From: Bacteroidaceae bacterium HV4-6-C5C
GTDB lineage: Bacteria > Bacteroidota > Bacteroidia > Bacteroidales > Bacteroidaceae
Length of the DNA: 64,000 nucleotides
Reading direction: 5' to 3'
NCBI GenBank assembly: GCA_007896885.1
Contig: VOIU01000010.1
Coordinates: 1 to 64,000 of the forward strand
In this document: in pieces, positions 35,355-44,538 of the stretch
Numbering within the stretch: the stretch's first letter is position 1
How the letters are laid out: each line of letters opens with the position of its first letter
Made by a program: the position numbers and the translations under genes
Notes under the pieces: model-generated
Databases searched by the model: none
What the model was told of the DNA's origin: nothing
The model's input: the letters and a program-made list of their open reading frames with translations, nothing else

Positions 35355-35669
35355 ATGGCTTTGGAAATTACAGACAACAATTATGAGGCTATCCTTGCTG
35401 AGGGCAAGCCTGTAGTTATAGATTTTTGGGCTCCTTGGTGTGGCCCATGTAAAATGGTTGGACCGATTATAGAGGAACTTGCTGAAGAATATCAGGATCA
35501 GGTGATAATGGGTAAATGCGATGTGGATGAATGCGAGAATATTCCGGCTCAATTCGGAATCAGAAACATACCAACTGTACTCTTCTTTAAAAATGGCGAA
35601 GTTGTGGACAAGCAAGTTGGATCTGCAGCCAAGTCTGTTTTTGATGCTAAAATCAAGGCTTTATTGTAG
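35355..35669 (+). CDS. trxA: Thioredoxin
   Basis: Cytoplasmic disulfide reductase of 104 residues. The active site WAPWCGPCKM lies near residue 28, and the fold's cis-proline region reads IRNIPTVLFFKNG near 71. It has no signal peptide. It sits between dnaE and a small acidic protein. Confidence 0.96.
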   Translation: MALEITDNNYEAILAEGKPVVIDFWAPWCGPCKMVGPIIEELAEEYQDQVIMGKCDVDECENIPAQFGIRNIPTVLFFKNGEVVDKQVGSAAKSVFDAKIKALL

Positions 35670-35699
35670 AGCTAGAACTAACCCCTAAAAAACATAATT

Positions 35700-36032
35700 A
35701 TGGGACTTGAAGACGATTTTTTGAGAGATGATCTTGATGACGAAAAGACCATTGAGTTCATTAAAAATTATTTGCCGCAGGAATTAAAAGATAAATTTTC
35801 AACAGATGAACTCTTTTACTTTCTAGATCTGATTGATGAATACTATTCTGAAAGTGGCATTCTTGATGCTAAACCTGATGCAGATGGTTACATTGATATT
35901 GACTTGGGGAAAATCGTAGACTATATAGTCAAAGAAGCCCATAAGGATGAAATGGGTGAATATGATCCCGAGGAAATTCTCTTTGTAGTACAAGGAGAGA
36001 TGGAATATGCCGAATCATTAGGCGAAGAGTAA
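35700..36032 (+). CDS. Small acidic conserved protein
   Basis: A 110-residue, strongly acidic, mostly helical protein (DDFLRDDLDDEKTIEF, FYFLDLIDEYY, DADGYIDIDLGKIVDYI). I do not recognise a family with known function; it looks like a soluble cytoplasmic protein. It is 30 bases after trxA and ends just before a strong terminator, so it is the last gene of this transcript. Confidence 0.7.
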   Translation: MGLEDDFLRDDLDDEKTIEFIKNYLPQELKDKFSTDELFYFLDLIDEYYSESGILDAKPDADGYIDIDLGKIVDYIVKEAHKDEMGEYDPEEILFVVQGEMEYAESLGEE

Positions 36033-36046
36033 ATTGTCAATATTAG

Positions 36047-36093
36047 AAATTCCGGCTGTATCTTTAATCCAATTAAAGATACAGCCGGAATTT
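36047..36093. terminator. Strong bidirectional terminator hairpin
   Basis: Perfect 22-base arms (36047-36068 and 36072-36093, core TTCCGGCTGTATC) with a three-base loop. It lies between convergent genes ending at 36032 and 36146. Confidence 0.85.
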
Positions 36094-36145
36094 TATATAG
36101 TTCCTATGCTATTGTTTTTTAGTTTGCTTTCGGAGCAAATCATTT

Positions 36146-36361
36146 TCAGACTTTAGTAGTGCTTATCATAAGTATTACGGACATAATTATAAGTATTAGC
36201 CCCAATACCCCATAAAATAACCGAGCATGTTTACGACCCAAATTTTGTACAAAAAAACGGGCATTCTGTGAATTGAAGAACCAATTCCAGTCAAGAACTG
36301 CTGCCAGTATCGAAACAAAACCAGCAATTAAAAACAACAGTTGAACGATGTAAGGACTCAT
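36146..36361 (-). CDS. Small two-helix membrane protein of the Imm17-like type
   Basis: A 71-residue protein with two membrane segments (about residues 6-26 and 47-66) and, between them, FFNSQNARFFVQNLGRKHARLFYG. This pattern resembles the family called immunity protein 17. No toxin gene is nearby; it follows tsaE by 25 bases, so a polymorphic-toxin role is doubtful here. Confidence 0.65.
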   Translation of the reverse strand: MSPYIVQLLFLIAGFVSILAAVLDWNWFFNSQNARFFVQNLGRKHARLFYGVLGLILIIMSVILMISTTKV

Positions 36362-36386
36362 TTACATATTCTTCCCGTTTCTATAA

Positions 36387-36815
36387 TTATTGCTTATAAT
36401 CTTCTAAAGTAACTTTCCTTTGTCCCTCTTCTGTTTCTTCAATGGTAACTTTTGTCGTATTTTCAGGTAGAAGCTCCTCTATTAATTCGGGCCATTCAAT
36501 AAAACATAAGGCTCCACAAAAGAAATAGTCTTCATACCCCATATCGTAAGCTTCTTCCAACTTTTTAATACGATAAAAATCAAAATGATAAATCAATTCA
36601 CCACCTTCGTCTGAACGATATTCGTTCACTATGGCAAAGGTAGGAGAGGTAATTACATCAGATACACCCAGTTCTTCGCATATCGCTTTTATAAAAGTAG
36701 TTTTACCTGCTCCCATTTTGCCATAAAAAGCAAAAACGGTATTGTCGCCCATCGCGGCAATAAATTCACGGGCAGCTTCGTGAATCTGATCTAATGATTG
36801 AATTTTTATTTCCAT
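36387..36815 (-). CDS. tsaE: tRNA threonylcarbamoyladenosine biosynthesis ATPase TsaE
   Basis: ATPase of 142 residues that works with TsaB and TsaD in making t6A37 of tRNA. Walker A reads [10 protein letters not shown] near residue 31, then [12 protein letters not shown] near 56, FDFYRI near 79 and CFIEWPE near 104. A TATCTTTG box lies at 36836-36843 on the minus strand, about 20 bases upstream. Confidence 0.94.
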   Translation of the reverse strand: MEIKIQSLDQIHEAAREFIAAMGDNTVFAFYGKMGAGKTTFIKAICEELGVSDVITSPTFAIVNEYRSDEGGELIYHFDFYRIKKLEEAYDMGYEDYFFCGALCFIEWPELIEELLPENTTKVTIEETEEGQRKVTLEDYKQ

Positions 36816-36934
36816 TTTTCGTTTATTTCAGTTTTCAAAGATAACGCCATTTTTTTATTCATTTTTCTCGAAAATAGAATTTTCTTTTTTAACCGGCTGA
36901 TTTGTCTTTCTTATTCTACGGTGCTCCTTTATCT

Positions 36935-37771
36935 TTAAACTGGCTTGTTTTGTGATGGAGGGAATCGAAATGTTTTTCCTACTTTACATATTGAGTAGAT
37001 GATGATGGAGAAAAATATAATAGATGCCCCGGAGGGTACATTTAAGTAGTATGATATAATTAAACCGCCAAGGCAACTGAGGTATCCTATTCCAATTGAA
37101 AGCCAGATAATATAATGGAAACGATGCGAAAAAAGATTTGCTGTCATTTGAGGAATTGTCAGTAAAGAGATGACGAGTACAATACCTACCATCCGTAGAC
37201 AGGCTACTATTGTCAATGCGATGAATGTCATTAATATAAATTCGAATAATCTCACTGGAATTCCTTGTGAGCGAGCAAAGTCACGGTCGAAAGCAATATG
37301 GACAATGGGATGAAGATAACAAATGAAGAATGCCGTTAAAGCAATGGATAAGCTTGCTAGTAATATTATATCTGTTTTATCTATAGTCAGGATGTTACCA
37401 AACAGATAGGCTGAGAGATCAGGCGCAAATCCTGGTGATAGAAAAGTGAAAATGATGCCTATTGCCATCCCAAAAGTCCAGAATACTGCAATTGCAGAGT
37501 CTTCACGCATGTCTTTACGCTTGCTTAGCCATTCTACACCAAATGCTGAGAGTATTGAAAATATTGCTGCGGATAAAATAGGGGATATGCCGGTATAGAG
37601 TCCTAATCCTATTCCTCCGAATGAAGCATGTGTTAATCCGCCACTAATGAAAACAAGACGGCGCGTGACAATATATGTGCCAATCAATCCACAAGCTATA
37701 CTGGCCAATAAACTTCCAATAAGTGCGTGTTGGAAAAAGGTGTATTGCAATAGATCGATAAAACTGTCCAT
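36935..37771 (-). CDS. Metal ABC transporter permease (ZnuB/MntB family)
   Basis: Inner-membrane permease of 278 residues with about eight hydrophobic segments. Family marks are RRLVFISGGLTHASFGGIGLG near 37, DREFARSQG-type segment FDRDFARSQGIP near 160, and MVGIVLVISLLTIPQMTANL near 191. These permeases import Zn2+ or Mn2+ with an ATPase and a binding protein, neither of which is next to it. It follows aroA on the same strand with a 25-base gap. Confidence 0.9.
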   Translation of the reverse strand: MDSFIDLLQYTFFQHALIGSLLASIACGLIGTYIVTRRLVFISGGLTHASFGGIGLGLYTGISPILSAAIFSILSAFGVEWLSKRKDMREDSAIAVFWTFGMAIGIIFTFLSPGFAPDLSAYLFGNILTIDKTDIILLASLSIALTAFFICYLHPIVHIAFDRDFARSQGIPVRLFEFILMTFIALTIVACLRMVGIVLVISLLTIPQMTANLFSHRFHYIIWLSIGIGYLSCLGGLIISYYLNVPSGASIIFFSIIIYSICKVGKTFRFPPSQNKPV

Positions 37772-37796
37772 TCTGTATTAAAATCTGATATTACTA

Positions 37797-39029
37797 TTAT
37801 TCTTCAGTAATTGAAAATCCTGCATGTTGTAGATCATTCCAATAATTTGGATAAGATTTAGATACAACAGAAGGCTCTGCAATCATAATTTCCGGGACAA
37901 TGAAGCTTGCAGGAGCAAAGGCCATTGCCATCCGATGATCTTCATACGTTGAAATAACAGGAGCTTTTTCCTGCTCACAACGTTCTCCATCCCAAATCAG
38001 TATACTATCTTGTTCTGAGCGTAAAACATATCCTATTTTACGCAGTTCACAAATTAAAGCATCGATACGATCTGTTTCCTTTATCTTTAGAGTTTGCAGT
38101 CCTGTGAAGCGGAATGGAATATCAAGTAACGCACAAGTGACAACAAAAGTTTGCGCGAGATCGGGTATGTCTATAAAGTCCTCATCTATTCTGGATATAT
38201 TCGTCGCCTTCTTTATTAATTTAGCTCCGTTAGTATTAAATTCAGTATATACCCCTAACTTTTCAAAGACTTTTGCACCTCGACTATCTCCCTGATAACT
38301 ATTCGGATGAAGCCCATTTAGTTGAACACTGGCATCAGCATTACTTAATGCTGTCATCTGATACCAATAAGATGCAGCACTCCAGTCACTTTCAACTCGC
38401 AACTGAACATCTCTACGATATTCTCCAGAATATACTTTTATACAGTCTTCAGATTGCCATGATACCTTGGCACCGAAGTCTTTCATTAACTGCAAAGTGA
38501 GATTAATATATGGGCGTGAAATAATTTCGCCGGTTAAATGCAGAGTTAATCCATTTCTTAGAATAGGAGCTATCATTAACAGGGCGGAAATATACTGTGA
38601 ACTTACATTCCCTGAGAGAGTAATGTCCGTACCTTGGAGTAATGTTCCACAGATTCTTAGGGGAGGAAAGCCTTCATTTCCTATATATTCAATTTTGGCT
38701 CCCAATTCTCTTAAGGCTTCTACTAAAATTTTAATAGGGCGCTGCTGCATTCGTTCCGTACCGGTAATTTCCCAAATTCCCGGTTTTAGGCTTAAGTAGG
38801 CAGTTAAAAATCGCATAGCTGTTCCCGAAGCATGTATGTCGATGTACGCTGATTTTTCTTCCAATGCTTTAAGCATGGCTTGAGTATCATTGCAGTCGCT
38901 TAAGTTTTCCGGTTGATACTTTCCTTGAGAGAGTGCATGAAGTATCAAAGCTCTATTGCTAATACTCTTTGATGACGGGAGATCTATAACTGTATGGAAG
39001 CCCGATGGTGCAGTAATTCTATAACGCAT
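37797..39029 (-). CDS. aroA: 3-phosphoshikimate 1-carboxyvinyltransferase (EPSP synthase)
   Basis: Sixth step of the shikimate pathway. From the ATG at 39029 it has 410 residues; a second ATG at 39065 would add 12 residues that do not look like family sequence. Motifs: LPSSKSISNRALIL near 18, GTAMRFLTAYL near 70, ERMQQRPI near 92, SSQYISALLMIAP near 144, KETDRIDAL near 312 and DHRMAMAFAP near 357. Some loop motifs differ from E. coli AroA, as is normal for Bacteroidota. A TACTTTTG box lies at 39095-39102 on the minus strand. Confidence 0.94.
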   Translation of the reverse strand: MRYRITAPSGFHTVIDLPSSKSISNRALILHALSQGKYQPENLSDCNDTQAMLKALEEKSAYIDIHASGTAMRFLTAYLSLKPGIWEITGTERMQQRPIKILVEALRELGAKIEYIGNEGFPPLRICGTLLQGTDITLSGNVSSQYISALLMIAPILRNGLTLHLTGEIISRPYINLTLQLMKDFGAKVSWQSEDCIKVYSGEYRRDVQLRVESDWSAASYWYQMTALSNADASVQLNGLHPNSYQGDSRGAKVFEKLGVYTEFNTNGAKLIKKATNISRIDEDFIDIPDLAQTFVVTCALLDIPFRFTGLQTLKIKETDRIDALICELRKIGYVLRSEQDSILIWDGERCEQEKAPVISTYEDHRMAMAFAPASFIVPEIMIAEPSVVSKSYPNYWNDLQHAGFSITEE

Positions 39030-39163
39030 AATTATTGATGGTTCGTTAAATGATTCAAACCTCATTTTTGTTGTATGGTTCTTTATCCTTTATGCAAAAG
39101 TAGAATAAAATTTTTGAATGAAGAAATCTATAAAATCATGGCAGAATTTTTGCGCGATATACT

Positions 39164-39553
39164 TTATTTATTGAGAACCTCCCAGAATCGTTTGGGGAGA
39201 TAAATATTGGAAATATTTATTGCGTTTTTGAATAATGGTGCTATCTCTTGAGGGGTAAATCCTGCTATGCCGCATCCTATTTCTGTTACTAAAAAAGTGA
39301 GTTCTTGATGTTTTTTTGCGAAATCGATAAATGTTTCCACATAAGGCTGAATAGCTTGCGGTCCACCATGCATGGTGGGTATACCATAAGTCTGTCCTTG
39401 TAAGCCAGCCGCTTGTCCCCAGATGGCTCCCCACTTTTTCCATGCTAATAAAGCGGCACCTCCACCGTGTGACCCCGCCAAATTGCTACCAAATACGAAT
39501 ATTTCATTTGAACTGAGCGCCGTAATGTGGTTGGGTGATATCCGCGTGTCCAT
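39164..39553 (-). CDS. Macrodomain-like small protein (A1S_2505-like)
   Basis: A 129-residue protein with FVFGSNLAGSHGGGAALLAW near residue 20, GQAAGLQGQTYGIPTMHGG near 47 and FLVTEIGCGIAGF near 87. The glycine-rich pattern and alternating strands recall macrodomain-like nucleotide or ADP-ribose binders and a family that also occurs in phages. Function here is unknown. Its neighbours are aroA and a lipoprotein gene on the same strand. Confidence 0.65.
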   Translation of the reverse strand: MDTRISPNHITALSSNEIFVFGSNLAGSHGGGAALLAWKKWGAIWGQAAGLQGQTYGIPTMHGGPQAIQPYVETFIDFAKKHQELTFLVTEIGCGIAGFTPQEIAPLFKNAINISNIYLPKRFWEVLNK

Positions 39554-39596
39554 CTTATTCTTTTGCTAAATATACATTGAGATTATAAACCAAGAT

Positions 39597-39654
39597 GAAG
39601 AAAAGCTCCTTTATCTTATAATTAAAAGCATTAAGAATAAAGGAGCTTTTCTTC
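39597..39654 (-). terminator. Hairpin terminator after the lipoprotein gene
   Basis: Arms of 18 bases (39597-39614 and 39637-39654, core AAAGCTCCTTTAT) plus a short inner CTTA/TAAG pairing. It starts six bases past the stop of the lipoprotein gene. No long T-run follows on the minus strand. Confidence 0.65.
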
Positions 39655-39659
39655 TAATC

Positions 39660-40199
39660 TTATTTTAAGTTTTCTTTTAAGCTACTCATATATTGATCAA
39701 ATTCCTTCTTATTAAAATAAGCCTCATCTTTTTTATAGTCCGCCGTATTGTATTTATCATTGGCGTAATATTTGATAGTGCATACTTTTATTTGATCTGA
39801 ACGTCCTTTCATAAATTTGCTATATGGAGCGAAATAAATAAAATTGCTTTGGTCATCTTTTGAAACATATTCTAAGCCTACGTTATCTGTATTATTTGAC
39901 ATGTGGAACCCATCGTTCGATTTACGGATACTGTCTGCATACTCCAACGAAATCTTAGTACTGAGAAGTTTGTTCGGACTTAGTAAATATACGCCGTCTT
40001 TTTTAAATTGTAATTGAGTAGTGAACTCAATGTTCTCGCCTTTTGTTATGGTCGTAAAGCTTGGAAGTAAGATACTGGTATCCGTTAAACATATTTGTGT
40101 CCGGGGATTTTCCAGCTGAATAGTTTTGGGCTTTTTTTGAATCAAATTACACCCTGCAAAAATAAAAATGAAAATTAAAACAGGCAATACTTTTTTCAT
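39660..40199 (-). CDS. Lipoprotein of unknown function
   Basis: A 179-residue predicted lipoprotein (MKKVLPVLIFIFIFAGC, lipobox at about residue 17). The rest is mixed strand and charged helix (ITKGENIEFTTQLQFKKDG, KDDQSNFIYFAPYSKFMKG) ending in a lysine-rich helix. No family recognised. TATATTTG at 40233-40240 on the minus strand is a likely -7 box; a hairpin follows the gene, so it is probably transcribed alone. Confidence 0.7.
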   Translation of the reverse strand: MKKVLPVLIFIFIFAGCNLIQKKPKTIQLENPRTQICLTDTSILLPSFTTITKGENIEFTTQLQFKKDGVYLLSPNKLLSTKISLEYADSIRKSNDGFHMSNNTDNVGLEYVSKDDQSNFIYFAPYSKFMKGRSDQIKVCTIKYYANDKYNTADYKKDEAYFNKKEFDQYMSSLKENLK

Positions 40200-40290
40200 G
40201 GCTATAAATTTTTAGAAGTTATAAGTCTATTGCAAATATACTGTTTTATTTTAATTATCATGATGTTAGGGCTTCTGTAATAAAATTGTA

Positions 40291-40298
40291 TATATTTG
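40291..40298 (+). promoter_or_regulatory. -7 box of the DUF2721-like gene
   Basis: TATATTTG fits TAnnTTTG and lies 22 bases before the start at 40320. No clear -33 box. Confidence 0.45.
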
Positions 40299-40319
40299 TG
40301 TTATTAAAAAATAAATGAA

Positions 40320-40709
40320 ATGGGAATTGATCTGACCACACCTGCGTTACTTTTTTCGGCAATATCGCTAATCATGTTAGCTTATACCAATCGCTTTCTT
40401 TCTTATGCTAATTTAGTTCGTACATTGAAAGATCAATATTTGGAAGATCATTCCAGTGTGACTGCTGCACAAATTGAAAATCTTCGTAAGCGATTATATC
40501 TTACTCGATCGATGCAAGTAACAGGTATTGGGAGCTTGCTATTGTGTGTAATTAGTATGTTTACTATTTATATTGGTCTACGTTTAATATCCGTTTTTAT
40601 ATTCGGAATGGCTCTTGTTCTTTTAATTTTATCTCTGTCCATTTCTATTTATGAAATCTATATCTCAGTTAAAGCGCTGGAATTGCATCTTAAAAAGATG
40701 AAACATTGA
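40320..40709 (+). CDS. DUF2721-like membrane protein
   Basis: A 129-residue protein that opens with TTPALLFSAISLIMLAYTNRFL, the mark of DUF2721, and has membrane segments at about residues 6-24, 62-80 and 87-108 with a charged helix between the first two (RTLKDQYLEDHSSV). Function unknown. The next gene on the strand begins 98 bases later. Confidence 0.8.
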   Translation: MGIDLTTPALLFSAISLIMLAYTNRFLSYANLVRTLKDQYLEDHSSVTAAQIENLRKRLYLTRSMQVTGIGSLLLCVISMFTIYIGLRLISVFIFGMALVLLILSLSISIYEIYISVKALELHLKKMKH

Positions 40710-40807
40710 TGTTTTATATGAGTATATTATCCTTATATTCGTTTTTTGAGTATCTAGATGATTGTTTGCAACGTAGGTTTAAAGGTTGAAAAATAGTAGT
40801 TAAGTTT

Positions 40808-41239
40808 ATGAATAGATTGTTGAAGTTTCGTGTGCGAAGGAAAACATTAATTATAACTGCGGGTTTTGTATGGATTATTGCTGGGGGTAATATTCTCAAA
40901 ATTGGCGTTTTAACGGGTTTGAAAGATCCTTCCCGCTGGTCGGAGGAAGCTTTGGGAGCAATACTCATTTTCGGAGTGTTTTTTTTCTTGATTTTCAAAA
41001 GAATGTTTGTTAAACATACACTTCGCATAGCTCTTAAAGATGATCAAAATCATCCACTTGCTTTTTTCGATGCAAAAGGGTGGATTGTTATGGGATTTAT
41101 GATGACATTGGGGATTACGATTCGTGCTTTTCATCTACTTCCGGATTGGTTTATCGCATTTTTTTATACAGGTTTGTCCATTGCATTGATTTTGACAGGA
41201 AGTCTCTTTCTTTTTCATTTACGTAAGATACCTTATTGA
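40808..41239 (+). CDS. Four-helix membrane protein of unknown function
   Basis: A 143-residue protein with a basic start (MNRLLKFRVRRK) and hydrophobic segments at about residues 14-32, 54-70, 97-113 and 117-136. I do not recognise the family. It follows the DUF2721-like gene and precedes the small exported His/Cys-rich gene. Confidence 0.65.
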   Translation: MNRLLKFRVRRKTLIITAGFVWIIAGGNILKIGVLTGLKDPSRWSEEALGAILIFGVFFFLIFKRMFVKHTLRIALKDDQNHPLAFFDAKGWIVMGFMMTLGITIRAFHLLPDWFIAFFYTGLSIALILTGSLFLFHLRKIPY

Positions 41240-41377
41240 AGATATTTTTATGGAAATATTTCTAGCATATAAAAAATATATAAAAAGAGTAATAAAGAGG
41301 TTGGTTGCTACCCGAAATATGAACTTCTTATTAATTTTGTCCCCACTATGCTTAGCGGAATAAAGAGAGAAACTAGA

Positions 41378-41683
41378 ATGAGGATAACAATAGCATGGAT
41401 GCTTCTTGTTGCACTCATGCCATTACAGATAGTGAAAAGCCTTCACTACCATGAATCTGTGGTTTCGTCAAGTTGTAGTCATCATGGGTGCAATGGAGAT
41501 AATGACTTTCAGCATTCATGTCCTATTTGTAATTTCACATTGTCTCCGTTTGTACATTCGGAAACACCTCAATTTACTTTTGTTGCGGAACTACTCTCAT
41601 TCGTTGTTCCGGTCTATGAAAAAGGAAAAGTTTTTGTTCTTTTTCATTCGTGTGGTCTGCGTGCTCCTCCTCTCGTGGCTTGA
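41378..41683 (+). CDS. Small exported His/Cys-rich protein upstream of a TonB receptor
   Basis: About 101 residues from the ATG at 41378 (an earlier ATG at 41348 is possible). A signal-like helix MRITIAWMLLVALMPLQIVKS is followed by HYHE, CSHHGC and HSCPICN, a cluster of His and Cys suited to metal binding, then a hydrophobic stretch. Small proteins of this kind often lie just before metal- or haem-related outer membrane receptors. Function is inferred from this context only. The 277 bases before the receptor hold no convincing gene. Confidence 0.6.
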   Translation: MRITIAWMLLVALMPLQIVKSLHYHESVVSSSCSHHGCNGDNDFQHSCPICNFTLSPFVHSETPQFTFVAELLSFVVPVYEKGKVFVLFHSCGLRAPPLVA

Positions 41684-41960
41684 CATTTCTTAATACATGC
41701 TTAAGTCTACTGAAATTAGCCAGGTTTCGTTGCATAGTTTTGTGTAGCGTTATCTGTACTTCCCATCGTTTTAGTGGATGTCTTTGTTGCTCTATCCGTA
41801 AAATATCGGGTCGTCTGTATGAGCATTTATGCATGTCGTTCATATTAGTTAATATTGATATTGCTACGAAATCATGTAAAGTGATATACCTTTATGCATC
41901 CTTGTGCTGGTACATTACTTCTATGTTTTTCTGTCGCATTTTACTACTTATAGAATAATT

Positions 41961-44375
41961 ATGAAATATATATATGTGTGTATTGTAATACTGCTTCTTT
42001 CATTTGAAGTAGTTATGGCTAATACCCCCGCGGGTAATGGATCATTAAAAGGGAAAGTAACAGATGGTGCTGATGGAAGTGCATTGATAGGAGTTAACCT
42101 TTACTTTCCGGAATTAAAACAAGGAACAGTGACTGATAATCAAGGCAATTATTCAATAGTAGGTTTGCCGGCTATAAAAACAACACTACAGGTGAGCTAC
42201 CTTGGACATCAGACTATTGTGCAGGAAGTTGATCTGAAAAACATCAAGTCATTGGATTTTGTATTGAAAGAATCTGATGCTGCCATTAATGAAGTTGTTA
42301 TTACAGCTTTAACCGGGAACTCGCTAATAAAAAAGACACCTTCGCCAATATCCTATGTTTCGAAAAGAGATTTGGAGGAAACCGCATCTACGAATATCAT
42401 AGATGCGATAGCAAAGCAACCGGGGGTTTCACAAATAACTACCGGAGGAAGCATCTCAAAGCCTGTGATACGTGGGTTGGGGTATAACAGAGTGGTTGTA
42501 GTGAATGATGGAGTCCGTCAAGAGGGGCAACAATGGGGAGATGAACATGGAATAGAGATAGATCCTCAAAGTGTGAACTCTGTTGAAATATTGAAAGGGC
42601 CTGCCAGTTTGATGTATGGTTCGGATGCTATGGCTGGTGTGATAAATTTCCAGTCGGATCCTATATTGCCGGAAGGCTCTGTTAAAGCCAATGTAGCCAC
42701 GGAATATCAGACGAACAATGGTTTGTTTAATTATTCTGTAAATACTGCCGGAAATAAAAATGGTTTCTTGTGGAACTGGAGATATAGTGATAAAATGGCT
42801 CATTCATATCAAAATAAGTATGATGGATATGTATATGGCTCAGGTTTTAGAGAGCGGGCGTTGTCCGGTTTATTGGGGATTAGTCGTAATTGGGGCTATT
42901 CGCATTTGACTTTTGATTACTATCATCTTACTCCGGGGATTGTAGAAGGTGAGCGTGATGACGAGACAGGTGGATTCTTAAAGCCCGTTGTAATAAACGG
43001 GGAAGAAGGGGAAGCTGTTGCGACAGATAAGGATGGCAAATCCTATAGTCATCCGATGCCTTATCAGCAAATTTACCACTATAAGGCTGTTCTTAATAAT
43101 AATATAATAATTGGTGAAGGAAATTTGCGGACCATTATCGGTTATCAGCAGAACCGTCGGCAGGAATTTGAAGATGTCTTATCTCCAAATAATTATGGAC
43201 TTTATTTTCAGCTCCATACGATAAATTACGATGTACGTTATTCTTTTCCGGCAATAGCAGGCTATAAGTTTGTGGCTGGTGTTAATGGAATGTATCAGAA
43301 ATCATTGAATAAAGGCTCGGAGTTTCTTATTCCCGAATATAACTTATTTGATACAGGAATGTTTTTTCTAGGCAGCCGCAATTTCGGGAAGCTTGACGTA
43401 AGCGGAGGGCTTCGTTATGATCGTCGGAGCACACATGGAAAATCCCTCTATTTGAACTCAAATGAAGAGGTCGTTAATAAGAACTCTGCAGGTGCAGAAC
43501 AGAAATTTGCTAATTTCTCCCGACATTTTCAAGGTATTAGTGCTAGCTTGGGATTAACTTATCAAATTTCCGATTCTTGGCATACTAAATTAAATATATC
43601 GAGAGGTTTTAGAGCCCCCAACATTAGTGAATTGGCTTCGAATGGAGTACATGAGGGGACAATACGTTATGAGAAGGGAAATACCGGGTTGACAGCAGAA
43701 AATAGTTGGCAAGCCGATTGGGGAGTTGGATACTCTTCTTCTTTTATATCCGCGGAAATTTCTCTTTTTGCAAATAGAATAAACAATTATATCTTTTCTC
43801 ATAAGCTGACGGACAGTAACGGGGAAGACATATTAACCGATGGATATCAGACTTATCAGTTTGTCTCCGGAGATGCCCGTATACTTGGTGGGGAAGCCAG
43901 TATTGATATTCATCCCGTTGAACGTTTGCATTTTCAAAACACATTCTCTTACGTGAATTCAGTGCAGCTCAATCAACCGGATTCTACTAAATATTTACCT
44001 TTTACACCGGCTCCAAAATGGACATCAGATCTTCGCTATGATCTCATTCGACATGGCGAAATTTTGAATAATACTTATGTCTCGTTTGGGTTGGAATGTA
44101 ATCTAAGACAGGATCATATTTACTCTGCTTTTGGCACCGAGACGATAACACCATCTTATACATTGCTGAACGCTTCTATTGGAACCGATTTAATGCATAA
44201 AGGTCGCAAGTTGGCATCTTTATATTTCACAGCCAATAACCTTACGGATAAAGCTTATCAGAACCATTTAAGCCGCTTAAAATATGCAGATGAAAATCAG
44301 CTGACCGGTAGGCAGGGCGTTTATAATATGGGTCGTAACTTTAGTGTAAAACTGATTGTGCCGTTGAGCTTTTAG
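41961..44375 (+). CDS. TonB-dependent outer membrane receptor, probable metal uptake
   Basis: An 804-residue receptor from the ATG at 41961, which gives a normal signal peptide (MKYIYVCIVILLLSFEVVMA); the longer start at 41904 does not. Order: carboxypeptidase-like regulatory domain (GSLKGKVTDGADGSALIGV), plug with GGSISKPVIRGLGYNRVVVV and EILKGPASLMYGSDAMAGVI near residues 190-225, then a barrel ending NFSVKLIVPLSF. No SusD partner follows, so it is not a SusC. The preceding His/Cys-rich protein and the plug style suggest zinc or another metal; haem or a siderophore is possible. Confidence 0.85.
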   Translation: MKYIYVCIVILLLSFEVVMANTPAGNGSLKGKVTDGADGSALIGVNLYFPELKQGTVTDNQGNYSIVGLPAIKTTLQVSYLGHQTIVQEVDLKNIKSLDFVLKESDAAINEVVITALTGNSLIKKTPSPISYVSKRDLEETASTNIIDAIAKQPGVSQITTGGSISKPVIRGLGYNRVVVVNDGVRQEGQQWGDEHGIEIDPQSVNSVEILKGPASLMYGSDAMAGVINFQSDPILPEGSVKANVATEYQTNNGLFNYSVNTAGNKNGFLWNWRYSDKMAHSYQNKYDGYVYGSGFRERALSGLLGISRNWGYSHLTFDYYHLTPGIVEGERDDETGGFLKPVVINGEEGEAVATDKDGKSYSHPMPYQQIYHYKAVLNNNIIIGEGNLRTIIGYQQNRRQEFEDVLSPNNYGLYFQLHTINYDVRYSFPAIAGYKFVAGVNGMYQKSLNKGSEFLIPEYNLFDTGMFFLGSRNFGKLDVSGGLRYDRRSTHGKSLYLNSNEEVVNKNSAGAEQKFANFSRHFQGISASLGLTYQISDSWHTKLNISRGFRAPNISELASNGVHEGTIRYEKGNTGLTAENSWQADWGVGYSSSFISAEISLFANRINNYIFSHKLTDSNGEDILTDGYQTYQFVSGDARILGGEASIDIHPVERLHFQNTFSYVNSVQLNQPDSTKYLPFTPAPKWTSDLRYDLIRHGEILNNTYVSFGLECNLRQDHIYSAFGTETITPSYTLLNASIGTDLMHKGRKLASLYFTANNLTDKAYQNHLSRLKYADENQLTGRQGVYNMGRNFSVKLIVPLSF

Positions 44376-44468
44376 TGATAAGAGTTCCTTTCCTTTCTGA
44401 AATAATTAGGAAGAAAGGTTTTCTTTAATAACATTCTTCCATTTTTGGTGGAATAGGAAATTAATGTA

Positions 44469-44503
44469 CTCCGAGAGATATTCTTTGAGAATATGTCTCG
44501 GAG
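44469..44503. terminator. Bidirectional terminator between receptor and hybrid sensor genes
   Basis: Arms CTCCGAGAGATATTCT (44469-44484) and AGAATATGTCTCGGAG (44488-44503) pair over 16 bases with one mismatch and a three-base loop. CTATTTTTATA follows on the plus strand. It lies between convergent genes. Confidence 0.8.
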
Positions 44504-44538
44504 CTATTTTTATATAATAAGAATTTGCTTTTGAAAGT

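Noticed and set aside
36146..36361. Toxin-immunity locus
   Set aside because: Only a possible immunity-like gene; no toxin, Rhs or secretion gene nearby.
41650..41958. Open frame between the His/Cys-rich gene and the TonB receptor
   Set aside because: It overlaps the end of the preceding gene and has no protein-like pattern; likely chance.
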